Shown here in pieces: positions 44,571-59,210 of a stretch of 64,000 bases of DNA. How positions within the stretch are numbered: the stretch's first letter is position 1; each line of letters begins with the position of its first letter. Made by a program: the position numbers and the translations under genes. The DNA comes from Plantago elongata (taxonomy: Eukaryota; Streptophyta; Magnoliopsida; Lamiales; Plantaginaceae). The stretch is taken from positions 21,026 through 85,025 of the forward strand of contig JAYMSP010000096.1 in the NCBI GenBank assembly GCA_036897095.1, given 5' to 3'. The notes under the pieces were generated by a model. It was not told the origin of the DNA, ran no database searches, and worked only from the letters and a program-made list of their open reading frames with translations.

Positions 44571-47305
44571 TCATTTTAGTGAAGGGGTCGAGAATTTCGC
44601 CTTCAACCGATTCACAAGCTTAAATTTTTCTTCGGCTTCAACTTGCTTGCGGATGTCAGACCGCGAGGCCCGGTCTGGATGAAAAGTCATCAAGGCCTTC
44701 TTATAAGCTGCTTGTACCTGCAGATGTCCAGCAGTGAGCAGTGAGCATGAAAACAAATGGACCCCAAAATAATTTACAGGTATCGTGGAAAACAGTGCTG
44801 ATCTAACAAGCTCTATGTCTCTAACTATTGTTTCCACAATCACAATAAAAGCTGAAGTAATTGTTCAAAGAAGTTCCGTTTATCAACTGATTATCGAAAT
44901 TCGAAAGGCATAATTCGAGAACGATCTTCCACAATCAAATTGCCAACCATAAACCAGATTCAAATTCTAATTTTGATGGGTTTTGGGCGCACACACCTAG
45001 CTAGCATGATGATTTGAAATATCTTCATATCAAACGCATAGTAACCAAAGGAAATTTGAGTTTAACGGGGAAGGTGGATGAATCCACAGGGTAATCAATA
45101 GATTATGCATGTATTCAGAAGGAAATATACATCAATATTAAAAATTTGGGTAGTAATTATCCAACCTCTTGTTGTGAGGGAAAGGGCCAACTGCTGACGC
45201 TAATATCCAATGAGTGCAACAGAAAAGCCATATCAGTGCACGAACTTTCAAGTTTTTGGAGGTCTTTCCTAATTTCAGCACGAATAGCCTCCTTCAAGTT
45301 CATATTCTCCTCATCCTACAAAATTAATTATCAACTCAATCCTCCTTGTTGCAGTATAAGTCCATAGCTTATGCTACTTCATTATTTAATTATTTCATGT
45401 CTTAAGAGAACAGTGCAACTCCAACCTTTTTTTTGGAATCACGGATCTCCTCTAAACGTTGTTTTTGTCTTCTTTCCATGTCCGACACACGCATGCTCTC
45501 TGCTTTACTTCTCTTTCGCAACCGCCGCATATTTTGTGCTTCTTCAGCCTAAATTAGAAGGAAAAGGAAGATTTGTTCAGCACTCCAAAATTAACACAAA
45601 TAAAAAATAATACAAACAAAAGTATATTGATCAGCAATCAGAAAAGAGAGAAACAAACAATAATTGATTAAAAGAGAAATAATATCAACTCGTTGCAGTA
45701 ACTTATTTTTGCCTGGTTTTTTACCAGCACAAAGAGAGTTCGTGGCCGCAATAATTGGAAAGTAACCTAAGGAAGGAACAGTGACAAACAAATACTGAAA
45801 ACTAGAATGAGAAGAGAGGTGGAAATGAGAAGTTTAGAATTGACAAAACATCCAAATCAAGGAGACCCATGATACAGAGGAATGGAAAAATAATTGACAA
45901 ATACAAATTATAGTTACAAAAAGAATTTCAAGAGAAATTTTCAAACCTGACGTTGTAAGGCTTGTTGGCGAGAAGCCCATTCTTCTGCTTCAGCTCTTTT
46001 GTACTCATCCGTTTCCTTTAGCTTCTCCCGTTCATTGAATATGCAGGTCTTTTCTGAAGATAAGGCCGCACCGGAGACAGATTCCCCTGAACCATTGGCA
46101 GGCGAGGGGGTATGGTTAGTTTTACCATTAGGCGACATAGACCGATTCAATGATTCCTTGGTACTCCCAATTGCCTGTGACTGCGATGTTTCTGCATTAT
46201 CATTGTTAAGAATGGCCGAGTCCACCCGAAATTGAGTTGAACTTTGGCATTTGTGCATGGTAGCCTCGTCTTTCACTGAACTACCTTTGACATGATGCAA
46301 GTCCTCCGAAAGTGCTGCAGATTTTGGCGGATGTTCTCCAACAGGAATGGTACCATCATTGCAAGCAACGGCTGGATTTTTATGACTCTCTTCCATGTGT
46401 CTTCTGGAATCTCCTGGTTCGCAATCCTGATGTTCATCCAGCTTAGTATTGATGAAAGTAGAATCATTGGCTTGAGAATTATTGTTCATAGCATGAAGGT
46501 GATCCTTCAACAATGCATCTAGAGAACAATCATAAATATCAGGATCCACAAATAGTCTGCTGTAAAGAGAAGCAGCATCCTCTTTAATATAAGAAGACGA
46601 AGTTCCGTTTTGATTGCCCAGTTTATTTGTACCAGAAGTAAATGACCCTTTCTTAACATCCCTGGTCTTGCCTTGTGCTTCTACATGTTGATCATGATTC
46701 CAGTTGGTGCCGTGCGAGGTACTGGCTTTATTCCCTACACCAGTATCACGATTGCTCAGGTTATTCTTTCTCCTGAAAAAAGCCCTTTCCCACTGTTCCT
46801 GAAACTTCCCAGAAGTATCTTCCATTAAATCACAATCAAGATTCTCATCACTGTCAGATGCATCACTTTCAGACTCTATAGTAAAAAACCCATAGTGATT
46901 TGTTTTCGAAGCTTTCCCAGAGTAAGTGCGTTTGCATTTGGACAATCTTACTGGTGTTACATTCTCCTTGCCAAATTGCCGTTCTTCAGCTGCAGCATAA
47001 GAGTTTCTGCTGGTTGAAGCATCAGCATGGTTTCCATCATCATTCCCAACAGCACCAGACTCTCGATTATCCGGCGCCTCATCATCATCAATGTGTATCA
47101 CATTCTGGAACGCCACACCCTTGTCTTTCCTGAGAACTCTCGGTTCAGGAGTATCCAGAATAATGACATTATTATCAGATACTATTTCAGAATCTACATC
47201 AATCAGAATAACATTCCCATTGTTCCCATTACTTCTGCAGCTTCTCAGCGGTCTCTTCCCAGAACACGGTCTGGGGTGCTGCTGACCCTTAGATACTCGG
47301 CCCAT
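44571..47305 (-). CDS. J-domain protein with C-terminal J domain (auxilin-like family)
   Basis: Exons on the minus strand (47305-45947, 45548-45426, 45315-45166, 44717-44571) give 592 residues. The first 430 residues are polar, Ser/Asp/Asn-rich and probably disordered, with repeated IDVDSE/IHIDDDE acidic stretches. A charged helical segment follows (DEYKRAEAEEWASRQQALQR, then MRRLRKRSKAESMRVSDMER). The C-terminal J domain has AAYKKALMTFHPDRASRSDI with the HPD motif, then EKFKLVNRLKAKF. A C-terminal J domain is the auxilin-like arrangement, but no clathrin-binding motif stands out, so an uncoating role is only possible; HSP70 co-chaperone activity is the safer inference. A 5' untranslated exon probably ends at 47703, with an intron to 47309. 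Confidence 0.9.
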
Positions 47306-47704
47306 ATCCTACCGCAACTATCCGTTAACTAATCATAGATCATCATCAGCTACAGAATTCAAAACCATACAAAGCACTTCAGAACCCCTAAAATCAAATC
47401 CAAAATCAACTGTTAACTCCGATCCCACCGTAATCGAAGAACTAATCATTCCAGCAAAGATATTAACAAACCGCAATTTCGCTTCGTAACGAGAAAACAC
47501 TGACAGTAATTACCAAATCAAACAAAATGAAAAAATCCCAACTAAGTCCAACCCTAAACAGAACTATAGAGATAACCCAATTACAGAAACCCCATAAGAA
47601 AGCTAATAATTACCACAGATAATAGTCTATGCAAACTACAGTAAGAGTTAACGATTGAAAGGGCATGGTCATACGAGAAGAACCAAATGAAGAGAATTTA
47701 ACCT

Positions 47705-50581
47705 GCCAAGAAGAGAAATTGGTGAGGAGAAGAAGCTATGATAGGAGTACATATGAAGAATTCATCGATGAGAGGAATTGGGGTGAAAAAATTAGGGTTA
47801 CGTGCTAGTGAATTTGGATTTCTTGGCGTAAGATAGGGAGGCTTTAGCCAGGTATACGGCACAAGTATGAAAAGTTTGACGATCAAAATTTGGAGTTGCC
47901 CGATTTAAGTATGAACTGTGGTTTTCGAATTTCTAATGCAATTATTGACTCAAAAGGAAAATATGATGTAAATAACTAATTAGGGTGTTCAAAATACTCG
48001 CCGTCCGACTCAACCGCACTAACTGCCTGTCATTCATCCGTTCTTGTCAACTAAATTTTTCATTAAATATTTTGTGGGTAAAAGAAAAAATGACCCGTTG
48101 TTAGTGAATGGGTGATGAGTTGGATGGGTGCAACCCGCGACCCAGACCCATATACCATCCGTCATTTTCACACACACACACACATATATATGTATGCATA
48201 TATGTATGTACGTAGGTATATTTTTGTAAATTTAAGTATAATGAGACTAATTAGTTGAAGAAGTTACATCTTCGTTTATATCATTGAATATAAATATAAT
48301 TTAAATGTAAATATAGTTTAAGTGAACCTTCATATCTTCTCTTTAAACACTATTCATCTTAGTTTTTACACTTATCATCGTTCATTTTTACTACATCTAT
48401 GGATATATATTCACCCGCCACCCACCCGTCATTTTATCACCGAACCGTCGTGGATTGAAAAATATTCAACCCGCCGTGGGGTGGAAAAATAAACACCCGT
48501 CATTGGTGGCTCGGTTTGATTTTTCCTTAAAATCCGTCAACACCCGTCCTTGCTCACCCCTATTAATTATGGACTCAGAAAGAAAAAAAAATCTAATCCT
48601 ATTTTTTTATACAAAAATTTGTAAAAGTTTAAATTTTTATAAGAATACTGAGAGTCATGTAATATTATATATTAATTGTACGTTGTTTACTATAAATTGT
48701 GAATGTTTGTGTATTTAAAAATTATATAGTATTGTATATTAATTATGCGGCTGAATCGTTTCATGTCGGACTCACAAAACTTCATGGAGAATTTCTCATT
48801 TCTATAAACTTCAAATTTATCCTTTATAAAGTCAAAAAAGAGGCAGATAGCTATAGGAGTCTAATTATGAGCTTAAGATAGGTAAGTGTAAGGGTTTTAA
48901 TATTTAAAAAAAATTCAAAGTATATTATATTTCTATATAGTAACGTTAAATCTTACTTAAACAATTAAATAATTGGTCAAATATAAATATTATAGTTGTT
49001 TGATTCGTTAAATATATTATAAATAAACAACAATCAGTTATTTTATTTGTTACAAAGAAGTTGTTTAAATTTATTAATGAACTATAATTTTGATATCCGA
49101 TCCATATTTGAGATAGTTGTCCGTTTGAGCTTGCTTTTGTTTACATCTACTTGTGTAGTTTATACTCTCTTAAACATGATTTGTAACTCGTTTATTCCGT
49201 AACTTTTTATAATAGCAATTTATTTTCAAAAAAAATATAGTTCTAATATGGAAGAAAGAATATAGTCAAGATGTCCGACTTCGACCCACTCACAAGCACA
49301 TCCCACCGCCGAGGGTGATGAGCTCAAGGGGTCCAAGTCGAAAACGTCCGTAACACTCTTGGTCCTCGACGCTCTAAGCTCAGAGAGGACAGCAAGAGTT
49401 GTTCGGTGCTTGTCATTAGTTTTTACAAGTACTCCAATCACAAACCAAGAGTTTTTGCAGGGAGTTGTAAATCAATTTGGATTCAACAATCAATACTTGT
49501 AGAAATTCACTTCGAATACCAAACGTCAAAAGCCAAACTAGGAAGAAAAAAAACCCACCTAGGCTTCAATTCCTATTAATTACTCGATGCCGAATTTGTA
49601 ATTCCTTCCATGCACCATTTTGCAACTTAGAATAGATGGCATATTGAGATTCACATACATGAGTTCTTGAACAAGTTAGTCAAAAAAATCATTATATATG
49701 TGAATGATTACACATTTGTATCAACTTAAGGGAATCGAGTACAATTATGCAATTACAACACACTATGTTATCATTTTACAATGTCAAAATTTAGGAATTG
49801 CTAAATGCACCTTACTACCTTCACTATATATTGAACCAACTGGTGTGGGATAAATCTATAAACTCTGATAAGACAAAATCAAGGTCTGATCACTAGGTTC
49901 AGATCAAAATGTACCACTCTGTTTTCTGCAGACAGAAACAAGAGACCATCAGCGCGAAAATACTTTCAGGGTGTTAAACAATCATCAAGATTGAAGGACA
50001 GACACAGGGTCACAGTAAAAGTTCAGGAGAGTATATATAGCTTCACACCAGGAGTCAGTACTAAGTAAACAGCCATGGCATTGACGATTATATCTATTTC
50101 ATTAGAAGTTTGTAAAGGTAGCATTTCTATGTGGAATGATTGCTAACTCATATCACTTGCATCATGGTACCAAAACAACAGAGCTAGCTAGCACATATAC
50201 AATGAAGTAGAGAACTTCATAAACTGGTAAGCGCTTATCCTATGCCCCAAATCCACAAACAACGGGAATAAAGTTAATCTATCTAGTAATAACCTCGCTA
50301 AGCACAAGTGCAGCCTTATCATTGTCCTGAGGCTGTATCTATAGAGGTTTTACTAGTATAAAGATAACTGCACATGCAAAAAAATTGAGAGTAGCTGTTT
50401 TTTTTAAGCTGTTGTTATTCAACCTTCTACGAGTAGAGAATGTGTACTTAATTAGAACTCAAACCCATTTAAAGAAGATCAAACAACTATGTACAGGCAG
50501 GTATTTTACGATGATTACCTATCAAAAAGAAGCCAGGAGCGCATTCTGCAGAAAAAGAAGTCACCAGAAAACATAGAAAAC
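47705..50581. other. AT-rich spacer, no gene recognised
   Basis: A CA/TA microsatellite lies at 48172-48200, with CCCGTCA/CCCGCC-type repeats around it (48000-48560). A small GC-richer patch lies at 49265-49430. The NOP14 3' untranslated region should begin near 50580. Confidence 0.5.
48172..48200. repeat. CA/TA microsatellite
   Basis: A run of CA dinucleotides passes into TATATATGTATG repeats. Confidence 0.85.
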
Positions 50582-53500
50582 TCATCTCCTCCTTTTCTTC
50601 CCTTTTCCTTTTCCCAACTGCCCCGACTTAAATGCATGCTCCTGTTCCTGAAGGAAAGCTCTAGCTTTACCATATCTTTCAGCCTTTTCTTCTTCCAGTC
50701 GGACCTTATCACGGTCCTTGACTTGCACCAAAAAGTAATTATCCTTGCGCAACTCTCTGATAGCACCTTTACGCTCCTGTTGTACCTGCTTTTTTAGTTT
50801 CTTCTGTTCAGCTCTCACACGATCTGGGTCATAATCTCTTCCCTTTACAAAGCTGTGACATTCAGACATACAGGTTAGATGATTTATGGCTAAAGCCATG
50901 AGATTGGCATCCGATGTTCATGGAACAAAGTAGAATAAAGACGTACTTCTCCTCGAACTTTGGAACCTCTGTTTTAATAACCTTTTGCTTCTGCATTCGC
51001 ATAGGCTGCCGAAGCAATTGGTTTTCATGAGATTTATTCTCAATATGTGCTGCAACATCTTTGATTTCAACCTTCAGCGCATCTGGTAAGTTATCTTCTT
51101 CTGCCAATTCCCACATTAGTTTTGAGATCGGCAAAAATACCTCCGGAAAGGATTTTAATCCCTCAAGAATATTGATAAACCCTTTGAGAGTTCCAATAAT
51201 TGCAAATAGTACACTGGCTCTGTAAAGAAAAAGTTTCAGGTTGAACGCATGAGAACTCATTCAAAGCAAAGAACATCTCTTATTCATGACAAAATTCTGG
51301 AACCTCCAAAAGCAATCTACTAAATAATAGATTTATATTTTTTACCAGGCAGAGCCAGTTTAAGAAAGCCTGAAACTCCGGTCACTGACCTGAAATCGTC
51401 GCAAGAGAAATAAGGGGAATCATCCGGCAAGTCCATTAAGAATACGAAATCCAAAGGAGTTATCTCACTGACATGGCCTTGGACACGAAGCAATGACCTC
51501 AGTAACTTAATATCCTTGAGATGATATAGCTGCAACACAATCATTAATTATTTAGTGAATGTCACTATTGCAAACCCACAAATAAACAGGTATCACAAGT
51601 GATTGTAAAGAAGCTACAGCTTCTAAAATATGCAAATGTAAAATAATACCAGAACAGACCTGGGAGTTCGCATATCCTTGTTTGTTATTTAGACCAGCAG
51701 CTAGAACTGCTTGAATGAATGTGATTGCCTCCGGACAAAACTTTTTTGACTGTCTGCTAGTCTGCACAACAGGTTTCGATTGTAAAGCACCATATACGGA
51801 ATGGAAGGAAAAAGATCTTGAGCATAACATCCACTTTCATATCGTAACACAACAAGAAACTTTGCAATGGAGCGAGCAAGAAGAAATTTGTTAGGATTAT
51901 ATTCCTCGAAGTTCCATCAAAACCTCAGTACATTGATCTGTACTCATTCTTCAAAAAAAATTGGAAAGTCCAAAAGTTTCTAGCTTTACTCAACGGAAAA
52001 ATATCATGAAAGCGTACTTATATCTTAGTCTATGAATGAACTTAACATGTAGCCCAACATGTACTCCATCCCTTGACAAGCTTCCCATTTAGTATAAAAG
52101 TTGGGAAGTTTGGTACTATTTAAGTGGAGAGAGAATAAAACATGGTTAGTGGGTTGGTAAAGTTGTAAATATGACTGTGTATTAAGAATATTCCACTCAA
52201 TAAAAATGGAAATATGAATCTTCTTATGGGACTAACAAATGGCAAATGGGACATTTTGACCAAGACGGAGGATGTAGTTGACTAACAGAGGTGCTGGAGC
52301 AAACACATCATAAATGAATGTGTTTCTTCAAAGTTCAAACAATATGCATTCACAGGAAAGATAATTATAGTTTGTAAGGACTGTCAATAAAACAACACAT
52401 TGTTCAAGTCATGCCACACATGCCTCACTTGCAATATTATTACAGAATATAGACCAACAAGCTGCATACAGTATCTTGTTTGTGCATATGATAAAATTAA
52501 CAGCAAGAAGACCAAACAGAAGATAAAATAATAACGGGAACAGGAACAAAATGAAGTGAAAAGAAGAGTTTAAGGGTCGAACTGCACTCACCGATAGCAT
52601 CATTGAACATAAGAAGGAACCGACTAGTATATCACGGCCAGAAATTATGGGACAGCGCATGAGGTACTCGGACATCAATAGCATGGCCGGGGTTGTTACC
52701 ACATGACGGAAATCAGAACATGGAAAAATCATACACCAGAGCCTCAACAGAAGAAGTGTCTTCACTGAAGGCCAACAACTTTTCCCTATCGTGAAAATAT
52801 AAATGGTGAAAAGGTAAAATGAAATCAGAGGCCCTTGGAGCAGAATATTTTCTTAGATTAGGTCGTTATCAACACTATAGCTAACCTGTATCCTTCACAT
52901 CTTCACAGAACTTTGTACGAGTGCGAAGTAACCTCTCACGTGCACACTTGGCTGCATAGCATGGGACCTCCGCACTAATTTCCATTAGTGGCTTTACAAG
53001 CATATTAAGCCTCTTCAAATTCATTGGTTTTTTGGTTGTCAACACTGCGAAATATTGCAAAAGTAGACCATAGAACACCTGGAAGACATTGAATGGTATA
53101 TATAAACTTAATTGAAATTTTGTTATAAACAACAAGAAAGCAAGTATAACTATCAGATAAACTCATACTTGCATCTTTTCCCTATTTTCCGCAGCAATGC
53201 TTATTGCATTATAGACTCGAATTCTCCTGATTGCTTCCAGGATTTGATCGTCAGAACGATTCTCCAACAAAGCATCAAGTTCTTCAAAGGTTTTTGGAGC
53301 GTCAATTGTATAGGGAAGTTCTAGTATGTTAACGGAAGTCTCTTCAGGGTTTGTTTTAGTTTTTTCCGAAAGTGATCTATCTTTTTGTACTACCATAATT
53401 TCAGGTAATTTCTTGTGGTTCTCCATATTTGCCTCATTTCCAGAAGTGTCATCATCACCAGAAACTTCTTCCTCTCCGTCCTCCAGATTATGATGAACAG

Positions 53501-56500
53501 TATCATCATCACTTTGTTCCCAGTCCTTGAGCGACGTAACCTTCTCATCCTCGTCTTGGTCCTCTTCAGATGCTTCTTCCTCATCACCACTGTCATCATC
53601 ATCTTCGTCGTCCTCATTTTCGATTTCTGATTCTCCAGAACTTGAAGCATCTTGACTCACACTTAAATTTTCATCTTTCAAGAGGTCATCGATCCAAACA
53701 GCTCTAGTTTTTGGCTTGACCTTATCCGAAAAGGAATCACCAAGATCATCACCGGATATATGTCTTTCTCTCTTACCTGAATTTTCATCTTCAGATATAT
53801 CAGCATCATCATTGCTGGAGTAATCAGCAGCAACCATCCTCTTTTGACGTTCTTCCTGAAATACAGACATAAGTAAAAACAATTATTTTAGTATCTATGC
53901 TTTCTTATTTCTACTACCAGTGAGCTACCTCACCAGTGACCAGAGTACTAATTTGATGGATGTTACTGAGTCAAGATACAGAAACCCACTCTCCTCCCCC
54001 CCCCATAAAAAAACAAAAAAAAACGTAAGTAACTGAACTTTGAAAAAAATACAAGAACCATGTTCGAATCGAAGCTATAAGTTGAGGAGGTAGTATAACA
54101 AGAACAATTACTCTAGCCATTTATCTGCTAATAAAATTAAGCATGAATAACATTCTAGCTACGTTTAGAGCAATTTACTTCCTCCTATTCTAATTTTAAA
54201 TAATAAATGACATTCTAGTATTAGGCACACTAACTAACAAATTTTACCTCCCAAACTCACCCCCGAATGAGCATGAATCGAAGTGAGTGAAAATTATAGA
54301 AGAGTTCACTTGTATATGAATGCTTAGGGACAAAAATGGGATAACAAGGTGGGAAGTAGCTACAATGCCATTTTATTCTCGTAAGAGTTAAACAATTATA
54401 GAATCTCGTTCATTTAAAATTGGAGAGAGTAATCCAGTTCCTAACCACACAAAAACATTCTTTAGAAATGAAAAAAAATAATATGTATGCATGTACTTTG
54501 AAATGTGAGTTCCAACGTAACAATCAAATGTATTTAGACATTAGACAATAACATGTGAGCATCAATTAGTAGTACCTCCAATTGCTCTAAACGCTCTCTT
54601 TCCTCTTGAGCTAATTCTTCAGGTGGCTTTGTACGGTCAGACGGCCGAGCCCGTATATCAAGTGCCATTACACCGACTAGTTTGTCATAATCATCAGGTT
54701 TTTCCTGTCAAAACCCATCAAAAAACAAAATTTCAAGTCACAAAAAGTTGAACATTCTGCATCTTGAAGTGATTAAACTTATCCAGACACAAGAACCCAT
54801 TGGACTGAAACATATGACATAATTGAATATAGTGGAAGGAAATAATGAACAAAGAGAGAAGGACATTTTGAATGAACTTTTTACTGTTACAGACAACCAA
54901 TAAAAGTGAAGCTACAATCAGAAGCAGCATCAAGAGCAACAAGTTAAGACTGGAAAGTTTAAGGTGAAAGTGAAATATCTATCAAATAAGGCTATACCTG
55001 CTCAAATACTCTTTTTGGCACGATATCTGCTGCATCTTTCTTTTTATCACTTGAGATACTATTGTTTACCAAAGATTTGAGAGCCTTCATTTTATTTGGC
55101 TGTGTCAGTGACAAAAGTGCCTCAGACTGACCTAGAGAGGTAAAATCTTTGTCCAGTTGCTCGATGAATTCATCATTTTCTTCCTTATCCTTTGCTTTCT
55201 CAGCCTGTCATAATGGCAGAACATTAGAAACAGGAAATATTGCAAAACATATCCTCAGGCAAACAATATTGATGTATCAAAACACCAGTTACCTTGAATG
55301 TTTTGCTTTTGAGTATAATCTCTCTCATCACTTCCTTTTTGCTCTTAGGCACCTGCAGTAAGAGAGCAAAGATAACACCAGAAAATTATGGAATAGTGAG
55401 GTATTAAGGACATAAGAGTATTAACTCAGCACTCATCTTCTTATCTAATAATAATGTGTTATGAGAAAAATCCTAGTGATATTTAGAAGAGGCAGAGAAT
55501 CCGGAACTCAGCAACAGAATAAAAATAGGGCTTAATATCAAATTGAAGGCTTGAAAACATTCCATCATTCCATTATTTTGGTTGAAATATGTAAAAGAGA
55601 CACAGAATTAAGAATTTACAGTAAGCAAAAAGAGGCAGTGATTAGTTTATTTGGCAAACCATCATGAGCTGAAATAGGTCAGGGGGTTTTGTAATTAACT
55701 TCAGTCAGTCTGTTGCGCTAAAGATGTACAAGTAATCATATATATAGATATGGAAATAATTGTGTCACTAAGAAGTAGACTCACATCACGTCGTTCTTGA
55801 GATCCATATTCTTGACCGTCTTCTCCTTGTCCCAAAGTTGATCTCACTGCAGAATAGCATATACACTATTAATGGGAATGATACAATTCAGAGAGGGACC
55901 AAGCCAACAAAAGTATCATAACAAAGCACTTTATCACATGCCCAACTGATGCTGCTGTGTACCCCCAATTTTATAGATATGCGAGTTGTGTGGTCAATCT
56001 AATTCATTATAAGGTGGAAATGCTACAAAATTCCAATCATTATGTTTCTTTTATTTCATATATTTGGAGGCATAAGCTAAGAAACATTATGATGTAAGTG
56101 AAGAGCCAGTTCAATCACATTTCTTACAAGGTCTTAAAATGCTTAGATGGTGTACTATTAGGACCATACGAGCATAATTGTATGAATTTACAAGCCCACT
56201 AACCAAGTTACACCAAAATCAGAACCGCATCTCAGTATCACAGCTATGGAGTAATCATGTAAAATAACCAGTATTTTCAAAACTCAACCTAGGAGACATA
56301 ACTTTGCACAGCTAAAACCATAACTGCACTCACTCGTATTGGCATCGAAATGGCCATCCTCATCCTCACCCCACGCTCCATCATCCTCATAATCATCCCT
56401 TTCCGGAAAGAAACCATCATCAAAATCGAAGTCATCTTCCTCGCCATCAGGTAGATTGTACTTGTTGCTCTTCTTTTTCAAGTTCAGCTAGTACATAAAT

Positions 56501-57306
56501 GGTATCATGCCATGTATTTAGTATAAATATTCTAGACATACAAATATAGGTATGACTATGAGCGTTAGTATAGGAGAAGAATTTTAGTATACTTCCAGAA
56601 ATAAAATCAATGCACAAGCTGCTCTTCCTACTTCATCTTGCAGGAAAGTAATTTTACAAAGCAAAAGGTAATTTTGCTAAAATTGGGCGGTACTGGAAGG
56701 GAGCTCACCTGTCTTTCTCGCTGAGACCTCAATATAGCCTTGTCAAACTCCCCGAGTCCCTCGTTTTGCTCCCCGATTCGCTTATCCACAAAGACGGAAG
56801 ATTTCTTGCCTTGCTCATACTCCCTTAACAGAGTATTATCCCTCTGCATTGTACAAAGAAAACAGCTCAATTTCACACTCAAATGGCAACCCAATTTTTA
56901 AATTAACAAATTCAGTCTTCTTAAGGAGCATATCAAACTCAGTAAAGCTAATTAGAGCATATCAAACCCATTGTGCATAGATCAATCGGTAATATGCTTC
57001 CCCTCCAATCAATAAATTGGGGTTCGAGTCAAATTTGTCGTTTAAAAAAAATATTTGAGCATATCAAACCCATAAAATTGAGCAAGACAGGACCTTTTCT
57101 ATTGCGAGAGTGCGAGAACGGCCACGACGTTGTTCGACCTCATTGCGTTTCTTGCCAAGTATGTTGAATTTCAGTCTGGACCATATTTTCTCGAATGGAT
57201 TGTCTTTGGGAGCTTGCTGCTTCGTTGCTACTGAATTCGAAGCACGTAGCTTGTTCTTCAATCCTTTATTGCTTTTCTTCTTCTTCGTTGTGCTAGTTTT
57301 CGCCAT
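50582..57306 (-). CDS. NOP14: Nucleolar protein 14 (NOP14), 40S ribosome biogenesis
   Basis: Fourteen exons on the minus strand give 939 residues, all in phase: 57306-57094, 56843-56709, 56487-56334, 55846-55785, 55352-55293, 55204-54998, 54704-54576, 53855-53169, 53078-52886, 52785-52592, 51761-51660, 51529-51390, 51219-50947, 50852-50582. The N-terminus is lysine-rich, then NPFEKIWSRLKFNILGKK, SVFVDKRIGEQNEGLGEFDK and YNLPDGEEDDFDFDDGFF. Exon 8 has a long acidic tract (about 30 D/E within 50 residues) before ELPYTIDAPKTFEELDALLE. The C-terminal half is helical and ends VKGRDYDPDRVRAEQKKLKK with a basic GKGKGKKRRR tail, a likely nuclear or nucleolar signal. NOP14 is a U3 snoRNP/SSU-processome factor needed for 18S rRNA maturation with NOC4 and EMG1. 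No disruptions are seen. Confidence 0.95.
52064..52275. mobile_element. Stowaway-like MITE in a NOP14 intron
   Basis: The left end CTCCATCCCTTGACAAG preceded by TA and the right end GACGGAGGATGTA resemble degenerate CTCCCTCCGTCC Stowaway termini. CCCATTT and AAATGGG form an inner inverted pair. It lies in the intron between 51762 and 52591 and is noncoding. Confidence 0.55.
56985..57035 (+). repeat. tRNA-derived SINE-like fragment in NOP14 intron 1
   Basis: GATCAATCGGTAATATGCTTC (A-box-like), CCCTCCAATCAATAAATTGG and GGGGTTCGAGTC (B-box-like) follow the same order and spacing as the pieces near 43200 and 61830. Confidence 0.5.
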
Positions 57307-59069
57307 TCTCTTTGATTTTGGTTACTGATTTCGCAAGTGGCAGAACAGGGTTTAGGAAAAAATTTGATTAAATTAGGGTTTATGCTTGTTTGGTGGTATC
57401 GGTTCCAGTCTAAGATGGGCTGACTATTGGATCTGAAATTAATTGATCCAATAGTAGATAACGCGCCGGGCTTCAATTTGAAAACTGACCGATGGCTTTC
57501 TGAATTATTAGCCCATTATGCGGATAGTTTGGCTTGCGATTAAAATTAAAAAAACTATGTTAAAATAAGTAATTTTAAATCTCTTTAATTATGTTTTATT
57601 GATTTAAATGGGATGGTACACAAGCACTATATCATTACTTTAAATGATGAAACTGCCATTAATTCAATATTTTATGCTTAAAATTAATTTATAGTCAAAA
57701 TTAAAAACGTTTAACCTAGAAAAATCAAAATGGGACAATGAAACGGGGAAAGTAATACTTTCATCGGAAGGGTTTCAATACGCAATTATACTGAACATTT
57801 CATTTTAAACAGTTAGAATTTGAATTTCTTTTTAAATTAAATATTTAAAGATTTTGATAACGAAGGTACAAAATTACTATTTAACAAACTATAATAAGTT
57901 TTAAAGAAAACTATAATAATATAAAATATTAGTTCTTAAACTTTGTTTTGGTAGTATGACTTTATTAAATCATTCACCATTACAACCAAAGTGCAATTTT
58001 AAGATCGACATTGGTACAATAGTCTGTCATACGTAAATTATGTTCACCAATAGATTTTCAATTCGATGAGCTTTTTTTAAAGCTCGTTACGTGAATGTGC
58101 AGCCTTTCAAGCAAAGCTAGATGGTTTGAAAAGCTAAGCATAGCTTGTTGGAAAAAAAACTACCTAACCAACATCCAACTAGCTTTTCAGCTACCATTTA
58201 ACTTTCCAGTTAGTGTCGCTAAACAGAGCCGTAAACTAAGAAAATAATTCATGAGTTATACGAAGCTGAAACTAAGGAAATGTGAAAGTTGGTTGGTGAA
58301 ATGGGGTTGAACACATGTCATAAATTTTATGTTATATTGGTTTAGAATTTATTTGAACCCTAATAAAGTATAATTTAATTAGAGATCTTCATTCGAACAT
58401 AGTTCGAAATAATAACTATATATCACATTTAAATTCACACATTCAATAATGATCTCAAAATCTGACATGGGATTTCAAATCGATATCAATATGATACAGT
58501 CTAAAAAATTATTCATAAACCTAAACGTTCGCTATAATGCATTTGGACTCGCAGACAAAAGCATAAACAACCCATATTGACATATTGAATCCGCAGCGTG
58601 AAATCGCCTCGAACCAAATTCATCTAGGGGAAATACCAAATTGTCGAGGACTCTTGGGACTCCTTATCCTACCCAAATTACTCCTTAGTTAGTCATCAAA
58701 TTCGCACATAGGTGGACTTGGTGCAAATATTTGTACTAAATTTGTCAAAGTTGGTAAATGTTAGACTAGGATCGTTATGACCAACAAACATTTACATATA
58801 TGTGCCAACCTAGTATATTTGACCATTTTTGCCGATCTCCCATTTTCTTAAAATTGAAAATATGATTATGACGTCAATTATAAGTGGTGTGGCAGTTAGT
58901 TCGTGACCGGGACGCCTTAATTCGTTCGATCGGTACAATTTGCCACGTCATCAAATTCGGGTGGAGGTTGACTTGTTTTTGTACTAAATTGCCAAACTTA
59001 GCAAATTTAGACTAGGATTTCCATGACCAACAACATAGTATACTCAGTGATCATTTTTGTCGTTCTTTC
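57307..59069. other. Spacer upstream of NOP14
   Basis: AT-rich with no gene. Two related stretches (58697-58790 and 58948-59032) share TGTACTAAATT...AGACTAGGAT...ATGACCAAC. The piece at 58318-58420 resembles 63236-63330. Confidence 0.5.
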
Positions 59070-59074
59070 TAATT

Positions 59075-59180
59075 TCATGTACCATACTTATATAGTGACT
59101 CAACATATACATGTATGTATCCTCTTGCATACTGTGATTAATTTACTCATACTGTATATATTTTCCAACGATTGAAGATG
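59075..59180. repeat. Second copy of the P450 3' flank
   Basis: It matches 41098-41225, sharing TCATGTACCATACTTATA, ATACATGTATGTATCCT and TTTACTCATACTGTA (with small changes). It is the left half of a duplicated segment interrupted by the Copia element. Confidence 0.75.
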
Positions 59181-59210
59181 CTTGAGATTATTGTAAGATT
59201 ATAAGAAAAT

